A DNA stretch of 64,000 bases, from assembly GCF_005116445.1 (NCBI RefSeq), contig NZ_SWBQ01000005.1, positions 310,001 through 374,000 of the forward strand, read 5' to 3'. Positions 27,049-35,338 of the stretch are shown one piece after another (position 1 is the stretch's first letter; every line of letters starts with the position of its first letter). The notes beneath the pieces are model-generated. The model searched no databases and was not told the origin of the DNA. It saw only the letters and a list, made by a program, of their open reading frames with translations. The translations under genes were made by a program, and so were the position numbers. This DNA is from Pedobacter frigoris. Lineage in GTDB: Bacteria > Bacteroidota > Bacteroidia > Sphingobacteriales > Sphingobacteriaceae.

Positions 27049-27768
27049 TTAATGTTTCAATTGCTTCAGGTATAGCTGTATCGTATTTTCCAGTCCGAGA
27101 TATAAAGCGTCACTGATCAGGGCATGGCCTATGCTTACCTCAAGTAAACCCGGGATGCTCTCCGCAAAATACTTAAGGTTATGCAGGTCCAGATCATGGC
27201 CGGCATTAATACCAAGCCCAATCTCGTGCGCCTTGTGGGCTGCGGCTACATATGGTAAAATCGCCTTTTCCCGGTTGTCATAATAATTGTGTGCATAAGC
27301 CTCTGTATACAGCTCAATCCTGTCTGTACCGGTCAATGCCGCCGCCTTAACCATCTCCACAATTGGATCTACGAATATAGAAACGCGTATGCCTGCAGAT
27401 TTGAAAACTGCAACCATTTCTTTAAGGTAATCTTCATGTTTAATGGTATCCCATCCGTGATTTGAGGTAATTTGTCCTTCTGCATCTGGTACAAGTGTCA
27501 CCTGGGCAGGCTTATTCTCAAGCACAAGGTCTACGAATTTTTGTTCCCTGCAATTTCCTTCAATATTGAATTCGGTAGCGATGACAGACTTAAGGTCATA
27601 AACATCCTTATAACGTATGTGCCGCTCGTCCGGACGAGGGTGTACAGTGATGCCTTCAGCACCAAACCGCTCACAGTCCAGCGCCACTTTTACCAGGTCA
27701 GGATTGTTGCCCCCGCGACTGTTGCGGAGCGTAGCGATTTTGTTGATGTTTACAGATAACTTCGTCAT
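27049..27768 (-). CDS. pdxJ: Pyridoxine 5'-phosphate synthase PdxJ
   Basis: The product is 239 aa. The N-terminal LSVNINKIATLRNSRGG, the catalytic stretch GITVHPRPDERHI, the middle QVTLVPDAEGQITSNHGWD and the C-terminal VSIGHALISDA are all characteristic. It condenses 1-deoxyxylulose 5-phosphate with aminoacetone 3-phosphate to form pyridoxine phosphate, the precursor of PLP. It is divergent from the thioredoxin/TPR gene and precedes a lipoprotein gene. Confidence 0.97.
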   Translation of the reverse strand: MTKLSVNINKIATLRNSRGGNNPDLVKVALDCERFGAEGITVHPRPDERHIRYKDVYDLKSVIATEFNIEGNCREQKFVDLVLENKPAQVTLVPDAEGQITSNHGWDTIKHEDYLKEMVAVFKSAGIRVSIFVDPIVEMVKAAALTGTDRIELYTEAYAHNYYDNREKAILPYVAAAHKAHEIGLGINAGHDLDLHNLKYFAESIPGLLEVSIGHALISDALYLGLENTIQLYLKQLKH

Positions 27769-27865
27769 AGAGCAAATATAAAATATTGTAAAACTTTAAG
27801 GTGCTACCTGTTTGCATTATTTTCACTAAATTTAATTTGTATAAAAACATAAAAAGCCCTTAATC

Positions 27866-29104
27866 ATGAAAAAACTAACATTATTGTTCCTGTTGCTGCC
27901 TTTTATAGGATTAGCGCAAGAAAAAGGAACCCATTTTGAACATGGCCTCAGCTGGCAGCAGGTCAAGGAAAAGGCAAAAAAAGAAAATAAATACCTTTTT
28001 GTTGATTGTTTCACTACCTGGTGCGGCCCTTGCAAGTACATGGCCAGCACTATTTTTCCTCAGGAAAAAGTAGGGACGTTCTTCAATAAGAATTTCGTGA
28101 ATGTAAAAATCCAGTTCGATAAAACCAAAGACGATAATGAAGAAGTAAAAGCCTGGTATGCAGACGCTGAGTCCATGAGCAAAGAATTCAATGTCCGTGC
28201 TTACCCGACCTTCCTGATCTTTTCACCCGATGGACAATTGGTTCACCGTATCGTAGGTGGCGGCGAGGCTGATGACTTTATCGCCAGGGCAGAAAAAGCT
28301 TTGAAACCTGAAACACAATATTATACGCTGCTGAAAAAATATGAGGCAGGTAAGTCTACACCGGAAGAGTTAAGACAACTGGCCATGACTGCGGCGGGTG
28401 CTTATGATCAGGAAAATTCTGATAAGGTGTCAGCAGCATATCTGAATACACAAACCAATCTTTACACTAAAGAAAACCTGGAATTCCTTGGTTTATTTAC
28501 CAATAACAGTAAAAGCAAAGGCTTTCAGTTGATGTTAAAAGAGCCTGCTAAAGTAGATGCAACCCTTGGAAAAGGTAAAGCCAATGAAACCGTAGGACGG
28601 GTAATTCTTTCAGAAGAAATCTACCCTCACCTGAGAAAACCTAATGCCAATATAGATTCTCTGATTGCCGTGGCAACCGCTAAATATCCTACTGTTGACA
28701 TCAGCAAGTCAACTGACCTTTTGAAGGTTCAGGTTTATCAGGGTGCAAAAGCCTGGGACAAATTCCAGACTGCAGTGCTTGCTTATATGAAAAAATACGG
28801 TACCGAAGTAAACCCTCAGATGCTGAACAGTTTTGCCTGGACAGTCTTTGAAAACTGCAAGGATCCTGATTGCGTCGCCTCTGCCTTGGCATGGAGCAAA
28901 CGCAGTGTTGATGCAACTCAGGAAAAAGAACCTGCTTTCCTGGATACTTATGCAAACCTGCTTTACAAATTAGGTAAGAAAGACGAAGCAATTGCGATGC
29001 AGCAAAAAGCAGTTAACCTGGTTGCCGCAGCAGAAAAACCGCAATACCAAGGTACCCTGGACAAAATGAAGAAAGGTGAAAAAATAGAAAGTAAAGTGGA
29101 GTAA
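27866..29104 (+). CDS. Secreted thioredoxin-fold protein with helical C-terminal region
   Basis: The product is 412 aa. It has a signal peptide (1-18, ending LAQ), then a thioredoxin-like domain with WCGPC (Cys53/Cys56) and cis-Pro YPTF. A C-terminal half of about 230 residues is alpha-helical and ends in a TPR-like segment (LDTYANLLYKLGKKDEAIAM). It should be a periplasmic thiol-disulfide oxidoreductase or thiol-dependent chaperone. It lacks the DUF4369 domain of the TlpA-like proteins in loci 2 and 3. It is transcribed alone, and a 12-bp hairpin lies 41 bp after the stop. Confidence 0.88.
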   Translation: MKKLTLLFLLLPFIGLAQEKGTHFEHGLSWQQVKEKAKKENKYLFVDCFTTWCGPCKYMASTIFPQEKVGTFFNKNFVNVKIQFDKTKDDNEEVKAWYADAESMSKEFNVRAYPTFLIFSPDGQLVHRIVGGGEADDFIARAEKALKPETQYYTLLKKYEAGKSTPEELRQLAMTAAGAYDQENSDKVSAAYLNTQTNLYTKENLEFLGLFTNNSKSKGFQLMLKEPAKVDATLGKGKANETVGRVILSEEIYPHLRKPNANIDSLIAVATAKYPTVDISKSTDLLKVQVYQGAKAWDKFQTAVLAYMKKYGTEVNPQMLNSFAWTVFENCKDPDCVASALAWSKRSVDATQEKEPAFLDTYANLLYKLGKKDEAIAMQQKAVNLVAAAEKPQYQGTLDKMKKGEKIESKVE

Positions 29105-29145
29105 TTCGTCATCCCGAATTTATTTCACTGTTGTCCAGAAAAAAT

Positions 29146-29173
29146 AATGGGTTAGCTTTTTAGCTAGCCCATT
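29146..29173 (+). terminator. Hairpin after the thioredoxin/TPR gene
   Basis: AATGGGTTAGCT (29146-29157) pairs with AGCTAGCCCATT (29162-29173) around a TTTT loop, with one G-T wobble. No T run follows, so it may end or stabilise the transcript rather than act as a classical terminator. Confidence 0.5.
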
Positions 29174-29189
29174 GCTGATATATTTGAGT

Positions 29190-29311
29190 TACAATACCTA
29201 GATAAAATCAACATGGGCAAGAGTAATATTTTCCTCAGACTCCTGTAAATACCCATTTTTAGGTATTGTAGTTACAGTAAAATAGTCATTTCTTTATAGT
29301 TAAACTATAAC
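29190..29311 (+). promoter_or_regulatory. Nested inverted repeats upstream of the desaturase gene
   Basis: TACAATACCTA (29190-29200) is an exact inverted match to TAGGTATTGTA (29260-29270). The right arm can instead pair locally with AATACC (29248-29253), giving two exclusive structures. Further down, TTATAGTT-A-AACTATAA (29295-29311) is a perfect 8+8 palindrome ending 6 bases before the start codon, well placed for a repressor. Confidence 0.5.
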
Positions 29312-29317
29312 TGCGAT

Positions 29318-30217
29318 ATGGCGTTTTTTGGTGCTGATAAAATTTCTTTAAGCAAATTAACAGAACTTGAGGAGAGCTCTCCTGAAATAATTGTTTATGC
29401 AATCCCTGTAATGGCCTTTTTTACTTTCCTGGAGATTGGATTTTCATGGTTTGAGAAAAAACAAATATATAAAACCAGGGAAAGCATTGGTTCTACACTG
29501 GTTGGTCTTGGTAACGTATTTATTAATTTTTTAATAAAGACAGGCATGATCTATGGTGCTGTCTGGATTTATAATCTTGTACCCTGGCGGATGGAACTGA
29601 GTTGGTGGACAATAATACCTTGTTATTTGCTATTTGATCTTTGTAGTTATTGGTCTCACAGAATTTCTCATGAAAACCGTTTTTTATGGGCTACCCATAT
29701 TGTACATCATTCTGCTGAAACCTATAATTTAACTGTAGCTTTTAGACTAAGCTGGATTCAGAACATAAAAATATTGTTCTTTTTGCCTGTAGCCTTGTTG
29801 GGCTTTCATCCAGTTGTATTCTTTGTTACCAGTCAGGTAAGTGTGCTTTTTCAGTTTTGGGTACACACGGAGTACATTGGAAGGTTACACCCATATCTTG
29901 AGTATCTTTTGGCTACACCGTCTAACCACAGAGTTCATCATGGCCGTAATGAAAAATATCTGGATAAAAATTTCGCTGCAACCTTTATTTTCTGGGACAG
30001 GATGTTTCGAACTTATCAAAAAGAAGAAGAACGACCCGACTATGGAATTACCACTCCGATAGGAAACAGGCTAAATCCGCTATTTCTGAATTTTCACGAA
30101 CTCAATGACATCATAAAAGACGTGAGAAAAGCAAAGGGTTTGAAGAAGAAGCTTTTTTACCTGTTTGGAAGTCCAACAGACATTTATCATGAGAAGTTAA
30201 AAGATAAAAGTCAGTAA
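29318..30217 (+). CDS. Sterol desaturase/fatty acid hydroxylase superfamily membrane protein
   Basis: The product is 299 aa with about four membrane helices and the di-iron histidine clusters HRISH (HxxxH), HIVHH and HRVHH (HxxHH). Family members hydroxylate or desaturate lipids using a di-iron centre in the membrane. The substrate is unknown; sterol chemistry should not be assumed in this bacterium. The gene stands alone, with operator-like palindromes before it and a strong terminator after it, suggesting dedicated regulation. Confidence 0.9.
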   Translation: MAFFGADKISLSKLTELEESSPEIIVYAIPVMAFFTFLEIGFSWFEKKQIYKTRESIGSTLVGLGNVFINFLIKTGMIYGAVWIYNLVPWRMELSWWTIIPCYLLFDLCSYWSHRISHENRFLWATHIVHHSAETYNLTVAFRLSWIQNIKILFFLPVALLGFHPVVFFVTSQVSVLFQFWVHTEYIGRLHPYLEYLLATPSNHRVHHGRNEKYLDKNFAATFIFWDRMFRTYQKEEERPDYGITTPIGNRLNPLFLNFHELNDIIKDVRKAKGLKKKLFYLFGSPTDIYHEKLKDKSQ

Positions 30218-30235
30218 CCTTTGATTAAATAATAA

Positions 30236-30271
30236 AAAAGGATGCTGCAGTTATTTTTGCAACATCCTTTT
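30236..30271. terminator. Bidirectional terminator between desaturase and ahcY
   Basis: AAAAGGATG (30236-30244) pairs with CATCCTTTT (30263-30271), and an inner TGCA/TGCA extends the stem across one mismatch. A and T runs on either side allow function for both convergent genes. Confidence 0.8.
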
Positions 30272-30321
30272 ACACTGCATGGGAAAGTTGTAAAAACTAA
30301 AATCCCAGACAGTAAATCAAA

Positions 30322-31638
30322 TTAGTATCTGTAAGCATCAGGTTTAAAAGGGCCTTCTACCGGAACACCAATATAATCAGCCTGGTGCTGATCTAAAACG
30401 TCCAGCTCTACACCAATTTTTGCAAGGTGTAAACGGGCAACTTTCTCATCCAAATATTTAGGAAGAACGTAAACTTTGTTCTCATATTTATCTGTATTCA
30501 CCCAAAGCTCCAATTGCGCAAGCGTCTGGTTGGTGAAAGAGTTAGACATTACAAAGCTCGGGTGACCAGTGGCGCAACCTAAGTTTACCAAGCGGCCTTC
30601 AGCCAATAGAATGATGTCTTTACCGTCGATGGTATATTTATCTACCTGAGGTTTGATCTCAACTTTAGTATCCCCATAGTTTTTGTTTAACCAGGCTACG
30701 TCGATCTCATTGTCAAAGTGACCAATGTTACAAACGATTGCTTTATCTTTCATGGCTTTGAAATGCTCAGCACGAACGATATCGCAGTTACCAGTCGTGG
30801 TAACGATAATATCAGCTTCTAAAACCGCTGTAGCAAATTTCTTCACTTCATAACCTTCCATTGCAGCCTGCAGTGCACAGATCGGGTCAATTTCTGAAAC
30901 GATCACACGTACACCTTGTGAGCTTAAAGATTCAGCAGAACCTTTACCTACATCACCATAACCGGCTACAACTGCTACTTTACCAGCCATCATTACGTCA
31001 GTTGCACGACGGATCGCATCAACTAAAGATTCACGGCAACCGTATTTGTTGTCAAACTTAGATTTTGTAACTGAATCATTTACGTTGATTGCGGGTAAGT
31101 GCAATGTTCCGTTTTTCATGCGCTCATATAAGCGGTGAACTCCGGTTGTAGTTTCTTCAGAAAGACCTTTGATGTTTGCAATTAATTCAGGGAATTTATC
31201 AAATACCATGTTTGTCAGGTCACCACCATCATCTAAGATCATGTTTAATGGCTGACGCTCAGGTCCGAAGTGTAAAGTTTGTTCGATACACCAGTCAAAG
31301 CTTTCTTCGTCTAAGCCTTTCCATGCATATACCTGGATACCTGCAGCGGCGATAGCTGCAGCAGCATGATCCTGGGTAGAAAATATATTACAAGAAGACC
31401 AGGTAACTTCAGCACCTAGTTCTACCAGCGTTTCAATTAAAACTGCAGTTTGGATGGTCATGTGCAGACATCCCGCGATGCGTGCGCCTTTTAAAGGTTT
31501 TGACGGACCGAATTCTTCGCGTAATGACATTAGTCCCGGCATTTCAGCCTCTGCCAATCCGATCTCTTTGCGGCCCCATTCTGCCAGTGAAATGTCCTTA
31601 ACTTTGTAAGGAACGTAAGTTGTCTCTACTGATGACAT
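30322..31638 (-). CDS. ahcY: Adenosylhomocysteinase (S-adenosyl-L-homocysteine hydrolase)
   Basis: The product is 438 aa. It has the NAD-binding GYGDVGKGSAESL loop, DDGGDLTNMVF, NVNDSVTKSKFDN with the active-site Lys/Asp pair, and the C-terminal VEGPFKPDAYRY. It hydrolyses S-adenosylhomocysteine to adenosine and homocysteine and so relieves product inhibition of methyltransferases. It has its own promoter of the Bacteroidota type and its own terminator. No SAH riboswitch-like structure is evident in the roughly 50-nt leader. Confidence 0.98.
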   Translation of the reverse strand: MSSVETTYVPYKVKDISLAEWGRKEIGLAEAEMPGLMSLREEFGPSKPLKGARIAGCLHMTIQTAVLIETLVELGAEVTWSSCNIFSTQDHAAAAIAAAGIQVYAWKGLDEESFDWCIEQTLHFGPERQPLNMILDDGGDLTNMVFDKFPELIANIKGLSEETTTGVHRLYERMKNGTLHLPAINVNDSVTKSKFDNKYGCRESLVDAIRRATDVMMAGKVAVVAGYGDVGKGSAESLSSQGVRVIVSEIDPICALQAAMEGYEVKKFATAVLEADIIVTTTGNCDIVRAEHFKAMKDKAIVCNIGHFDNEIDVAWLNKNYGDTKVEIKPQVDKYTIDGKDIILLAEGRLVNLGCATGHPSFVMSNSFTNQTLAQLELWVNTDKYENKVYVLPKYLDEKVARLHLAKIGVELDVLDQHQADYIGVPVEGPFKPDAYRY

Positions 31639-31696
31639 ATTATTATTATTTTTAAATGTTTCTTTATTTTAAACAGTAATCACTGCTTTCGTGATG

Positions 31697-31728
31697 CAAA
31701 AGTAGGCAATAGTTTAGCCAAATTCAAA
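31697..31728 (-). promoter_or_regulatory. ahcY promoter, Bacteroidota consensus
   Basis: On the - strand TTTG (31728-31725) and TACTTTTG (31704-31697, a TAnnTTTG match) are 20 bp apart, the spacing expected for the housekeeping sigma of Bacteroidota. The predicted transcript start leaves a leader of about 50 nt. Confidence 0.75.
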
Positions 31729-31821
31729 AATGACGGCCGTACCATTGCATAAGTACATTGTTTTGACAGTCAAGCCTTCAGTTCGTGCTGTGGTCGTAAT
31801 TGCTCCGGTACAACTGCGCTC

Positions 31822-31867
31822 CATCTTCGGTGTTGATTCGATCCCAATCGAACCAACACCGAAGATG
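31822..31867. repeat. 21-bp inverted repeat in a 585-bp gene-free region
   Basis: The arms at 31822-31842 and 31847-31867 pair over 21 bp with one wobble and a 4-nt loop. The whole stretch between ahcY and the bacilliredoxin gene (31639-32223) has no credible gene; a 69-codon frame at 31770-31979 looks spurious. Both genes have good promoters at its two ends, leaving about 420 bp unexplained. The hairpin has no T run, so it could be a REP/MITE-like element, part of an unknown RNA or a relic. The middle looks richer in G+C than its flanks. Confidence 0.6.
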
Positions 31868-32154
31868 ATACGGAGGAGTACCCTAGTTGATACGAGCGCA
31901 TAGCGAGCACAATGTAATCTGAGATTGTGTGGTCTTGAAACTTACCTGCTTCGGGTCTGCTTCGCAAAAGGGTACCCATTTTCCGAAGGAATTTTCTATC
32001 AGTTACGAATCAGTCTACTACCAGTCGAATAGTTGGACACATCCAGGGGTGACTTTCAGTAGTAATATAGAATATGTAATCTAAAATCTTTCGGCATAAA
32101 TAAGGTAATGCTTGTAATTTGAGGGTAAAAACTATGCTTCAACAAGCCTAAGCC

Positions 32155-32185
32155 TTTGATGCTAACTGCAAGTGCAGTACATTTG
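32155..32185 (+). promoter_or_regulatory. Bacilliredoxin promoter, Bacteroidota consensus
   Basis: TTTG (32155-32158) and TACATTTG (32178-32185) are separated by exactly 19 bp, a full match to the TTTG-N19-TAnnTTTG consensus. It lies 38 bases upstream of the start codon. Confidence 0.8.
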
Positions 32186-32223
32186 TCGCGTTGAAATAGA
32201 AATTATTAAAAGCATTTAAAGAT

Positions 32224-32634
32224 ATGTATCCAGAATATTTAGTTGAGCCAATGCGTGCAGAGCTTACAAAAGTAGGTTTTGAGGAATTGAAAACAGCAGA
32301 AGAAGTTGATAATGCCATTAGCGGTGAAGGAACTGTATTCGTTGTGGTAAATTCAGTATGTGGTTGTGCTGCGGCAAATGCACGCCCTGCTGCGAGACTT
32401 GCAGCGGCTAATGAAAAACATCCTGATAAACTGGTAACAGTTTTTGCAGGTATGGAAAAAGAAGCGGTAGACAGAGCAAGAGGTTATATGATGCCTTTCC
32501 CTCCGTCATCTCCTTCTATGGCATTGTTCAAAGACGGTAAGCTTGTTCACATGATCGAGCGTCACCAGATTGAGGGACGTCCTGCACAAATGATTGCCGA
32601 TAGCTTAATCGGTGCGTTTGACCAGTATTGCTAA
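32224..32634 (+). CDS. BrxA/BrxB-family bacilliredoxin (YphP/YqiW-like)
   Basis: The product is 136 aa with the CGC active site (Cys46-Gly47-Cys48 in NSVCGCAAANARP), the hallmark of this family. Bacilliredoxins remove bacillithiol from oxidised proteins, and in Bacteroidota they may work with bacillithiol or another low-molecular-weight thiol. It is cytoplasmic. It has a strong consensus promoter and a bidirectional terminator, so it is monocistronic. Which of BrxA or BrxB it matches best cannot be settled here. Confidence 0.93.
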   Translation: MYPEYLVEPMRAELTKVGFEELKTAEEVDNAISGEGTVFVVVNSVCGCAAANARPAARLAAANEKHPDKLVTVFAGMEKEAVDRARGYMMPFPPSSPSMALFKDGKLVHMIERHQIEGRPAQMIADSLIGAFDQYC

Positions 32635-32651
32635 GCAATTAGGTAGATAAC

Positions 32652-32692
32652 AAAAAAGGAGTATTGCTGTGTTGCAATACCCCTTTTTTTTA
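32652..32692. terminator. Bidirectional terminator after the bacilliredoxin gene
   Basis: The stem consists of A6-GG-A-GTATTGC (32652-32667) and GCAATAC-C-CC-T6 (32674-32689) with one mismatch and a 6-nt loop. A and T runs flank it, so it serves both the bacilliredoxin gene and the convergent dehydrogenase gene. Confidence 0.88.
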
Positions 32693-32697
32693 TTGAG

Positions 32698-34023
32698 CTA
32701 TTTTGCGGAGATTCTCCATATCGTACTACTCACATCATCAGCCACCAATAGGGCGCCATCCTTAGTTACAGCTACTCCCACAGGCCTTCCATATACTTCA
32801 CCTTTATCCGGATCAGCTATGAAACCAGTGAGGAAGTCCTGCACAGGGCCGCTGGGTTTCCCATTTTTAAAGGGGACAAAAGCAACCTTATATCCCGATA
32901 GCGCAGATCTGTTCCATGACCCATGCTGACCGATAAAAGCGCCATTCTTATATTTTTCCGGGAATTTATCTCCAGTATAGAACGCCAGTCCCAGAGACGC
33001 GGTATGGGCGCCGACCGGCACATCCGGGGAGATGGTTTTATTTACCATGTCAGGATGTTTACCTTTCCATCGCGGATCTTCATTTTTCCCAAAGTAGGCG
33101 TAAGGCCAACCATAAAATGCACCTTTTTTCACGCTGGTGATATAGTCAGGTACCAGGTCATCTCCCAGGCCGTCCCGTTCATTTACTGCTGTCCACAAGG
33201 CGTCTGTACTTGGTGCCCAAGCCATTCCAACAGGATTCCTCAATCCGCTTGCATAAATTTGCTCGCCTGTGCCATCCGGATTAATCTCCAGGATATTTGC
33301 TCTGCGGACTTCATGCTCCATGCCGTTTTCTCCGACATTGCTGCCTGAGCCTACAGAAACATAGATTTTAGAATTATCGGCATTTGCGATCAGGTTACGC
33401 GTCCAGTGGTTGTTGTAGCCGCCCGCTGGCAGACTTAAAATTTTGGTGCCTTTTCCGGTGATCTTTGTGTCGCCCGTTTTATAAGGATATTTCATCAGTC
33501 CATCGGTATTGGCTACATAAAATGCATTTCCGAAGATCAGCACACCATAGGGCTGGTTTAATCCTGTGATGAAATCACTTTGTATTTCAGGCGTTCCGTC
33601 GTTATTGGCATCTCGCAGGAGGACCACGGTGTTGGCACTTTTTCCCGCTACTTCTGCTTTGGCTTTGCCGGTGATGGCATTGGCTACCTTTTCTTTTAGC
33701 GAGCGTTCGGAGTTGGACAACACGATAAGAATATCTCCATTGGGCGCAACATAGATATTTCTCGGGCTTTTATAATCAGTGGCAAATTTTGTCACCACAA
33801 AGCCCTCTGGCGCTACAGGTGCTTTGTCAGCAGGCCAGCCTATTACTTTGCTGAATTTGTTTTTAGAAGAATTGGTGTCTGGTGCGGGCAATGCAGCATG
33901 CTGAGCAGTATCGCTGATTGCGGTGTCTGTAGCCAGGCTATCTGTCACGGACTTGTTAGATCTCGTATTGGAATTGCATGCGGCTAGGAATGCAGCAATA
34001 ACGATTAAAAGTGATGTTCTCAT
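32698..34023 (-). CDS. PQQ-dependent sugar/sorbosone dehydrogenase-like lipoprotein
   Basis: The product is 441 aa with a lipoprotein signal (AAFLAACNSN, Cys16), a linker rich in Thr/Ser/Asp, then a six-bladed propeller of the glucose/sorbosone dehydrogenase type. Supporting stretches are APEGFVVTKFATDYKSPRNI, GLNQPYGVL, GLRNPVGMAW, GSWNRS and GRPVGVAV. Enzymes of this fold oxidise sugars or aldoses with PQQ; whether PQQ is bound here is unproven. It is outer-membrane or periplasmic and transcribed alone, converging on the bacilliredoxin gene. Confidence 0.87.
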   Translation of the reverse strand: MRTSLLIVIAAFLAACNSNTRSNKSVTDSLATDTAISDTAQHAALPAPDTNSSKNKFSKVIGWPADKAPVAPEGFVVTKFATDYKSPRNIYVAPNGDILIVLSNSERSLKEKVANAITGKAKAEVAGKSANTVVLLRDANNDGTPEIQSDFITGLNQPYGVLIFGNAFYVANTDGLMKYPYKTGDTKITGKGTKILSLPAGGYNNHWTRNLIANADNSKIYVSVGSGSNVGENGMEHEVRRANILEINPDGTGEQIYASGLRNPVGMAWAPSTDALWTAVNERDGLGDDLVPDYITSVKKGAFYGWPYAYFGKNEDPRWKGKHPDMVNKTISPDVPVGAHTASLGLAFYTGDKFPEKYKNGAFIGQHGSWNRSALSGYKVAFVPFKNGKPSGPVQDFLTGFIADPDKGEVYGRPVGVAVTKDGALLVADDVSSTIWRISAK

Positions 34024-34107
34024 AGTTAAAGGGTTGATTTCAATAACTATAACACTTTTTTAAAGCTAATGTTTAAAGGACAGAGAATTCAGGCGCCAGG
34101 ATTGTAT

Positions 34108-34512
34108 TTATCCAGCCTGACCAAACAAGTATATACCGAAAACACCCAGGATAAGGTATGGTACAAGTCCTGCTGCACCTGCATAATCCTTTGCAATTCG
34201 CTGTCCCAAAAACAGACAAACTAAACTTATGACAGACAATTGCAGGCCGATTACCAACATGATGCTTTCCTGTGTGAGAAGATAGTAAATACTGCCAGTA
34301 CTACATAAAATGCCAGCTGCGGTTTCCAATAGCAAAATCCCAATAAAAAGAAGAGGGGAGAAACTTTTTAAAAATGTTTTCTCAAAAACACTGTCAATAT
34401 AAGATTTATTGTCCCGGTAATTAAGAACCTTGTCTAAGCCCGATTGAAGGAATAAGATGCTGAAAAACAGCCCGATGATAATCTGAATGAAAATGAGTAG
34501 TGAGTAATCCAT
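34108..34512 (-). CDS. DoxX-like small membrane protein
   Basis: The product is 134 aa with four hydrophobic helices (about 5-25, 48-70, 78-102 and 112-131) and the N-terminal helix pattern FLQSGLDKVLNY seen in DoxX-like proteins. The function is unknown. It is divergent from the sigma gene of uptake locus 2, across a 153-bp gap where I see no full consensus promoter. Confidence 0.75.
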   Translation of the reverse strand: MDYSLLIFIQIIIGLFFSILFLQSGLDKVLNYRDNKSYIDSVFEKTFLKSFSPLLFIGILLLETAAGILCSTGSIYYLLTQESIMLVIGLQLSVISLVCLFLGQRIAKDYAGAAGLVPYLILGVFGIYLFGQAG

Positions 34513-34665
34513 GATCTATAAATAGTTTGGGCTTAAAGTTAAGTAAATATCAGGCAAGGGTGTTAGTAAGAAAGCATTTAACACAAACTCTATGCAGGTC
34601 TGATCATCATATACTCGAAAGCTGTGTTTCTAACAAATATTTTCTTTAATATTGGATAACAATAC

Positions 34666-35244
34666 ATGGACATAGAAAACAATTTATTGGAACGGATAGC
34701 TCAGAGAGACGAAAGTGCTTTCAGGGTTATTTATGAGAAATACTATCCAAGAGTCTATACTTATGCATTGAGATACCTCAAATCGGAAACAGATGCGGAG
34801 GAAGTGGTTCATGAGGTATTTTTAAAATTGTGGTTGAGAGATTCCAGTGCATTGCCGATAAAAAGCCTGAACCCCTATCTGCAAACATTAACGAGAAATC
34901 GTTCCTTCGATATGTTACGACGTAAGGTATTAGAGAATCGCCGCGATCTTAGTTCGGCCGTGACCTGGCATGAAGATCATAATGAAACAGAAGAACTGAT
35001 TATTCTCAACGATACTAAAAAGGTTTTGGAGAAAGGCATTGAACTCCTGCCGGCTCAGCAAAAGCAGGTATACCTGCTTTGCAGGGAAGAAGGTTTGAAA
35101 TATGAGCAGGTAGCGGAAAAGCTTCATTTATCGCCTGCAACAGTACATACGCACATGAAATTGGCATTGAAATTTCTAAGGGTATATGTGCAGCAGCATA
35201 CTGATATTGCTGCTTTATTGATTATTTATAAATTATTTCAATAA
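34666..35244 (+). CDS. ECF sigma factor of uptake locus 2
   Basis: The product is 192 aa, a Bacteroidota-type ECF sigma: region 2 (about 18-85, with DAEEVVHEVFLKLW), region 4 (about 120-170, YEQVAEKLHLSPATVHTHM) and a short hydrophobic C-terminal tail (ALLIIYKLF). The tail also occurs in the locus 3 sigma and is typical of the SusCD-linked family. It should drive the locus when FecR is released. The likely target motif lies between this gene and fecR. Confidence 0.94.
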   Translation: MDIENNLLERIAQRDESAFRVIYEKYYPRVYTYALRYLKSETDAEEVVHEVFLKLWLRDSSALPIKSLNPYLQTLTRNRSFDMLRRKVLENRRDLSSAVTWHEDHNETEELIILNDTKKVLEKGIELLPAQQKQVYLLCREEGLKYEQVAEKLHLSPATVHTHMKLALKFLRVYVQQHTDIAALLIIYKLFQ

Positions 35245-35260
35245 ATTTTAATTTTCCATT

Positions 35261-35286
35261 ACCCCGATGGAATTCCTCATGCGTTC
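35261..35286 (+). promoter_or_regulatory. Candidate ECF promoter before fecR of locus 2
   Basis: ACCCCGAT (35261-35268) and CGTT (35282-35285) are 13 bp apart. The same pair, ACCCCGAT with CGTC, occurs at the same place in locus 3 with 14 bp between. This resembles a -35 plus CGT-type -10 ECF promoter, and conservation across two loci supports it. Confidence 0.5.
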
Positions 35287-35338
35287 TTATAATAAAGGGG
35301 GCATGGAGGATCGTTATCCGAAACCAAAATATTAAAAG

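Noticed and set aside
30272..31760. SAH riboswitch before ahcY
   Set aside because: The leader predicted from the promoter is only about 50 nt and contains no pseudoknot-like conserved stems.
31770..31979. 69-codon open frame on the - strand between ahcY and the bacilliredoxin gene
   Set aside because: It covers the large inverted repeat, has no recognisable domain or signal, and its composition looks like a chance reading of a non-coding region.
32923..33348. 141-codon open frame antisense to the PQQ-type dehydrogenase gene
   Set aside because: The opposite strand encodes clear propeller motifs; the antisense product has no recognisable feature.
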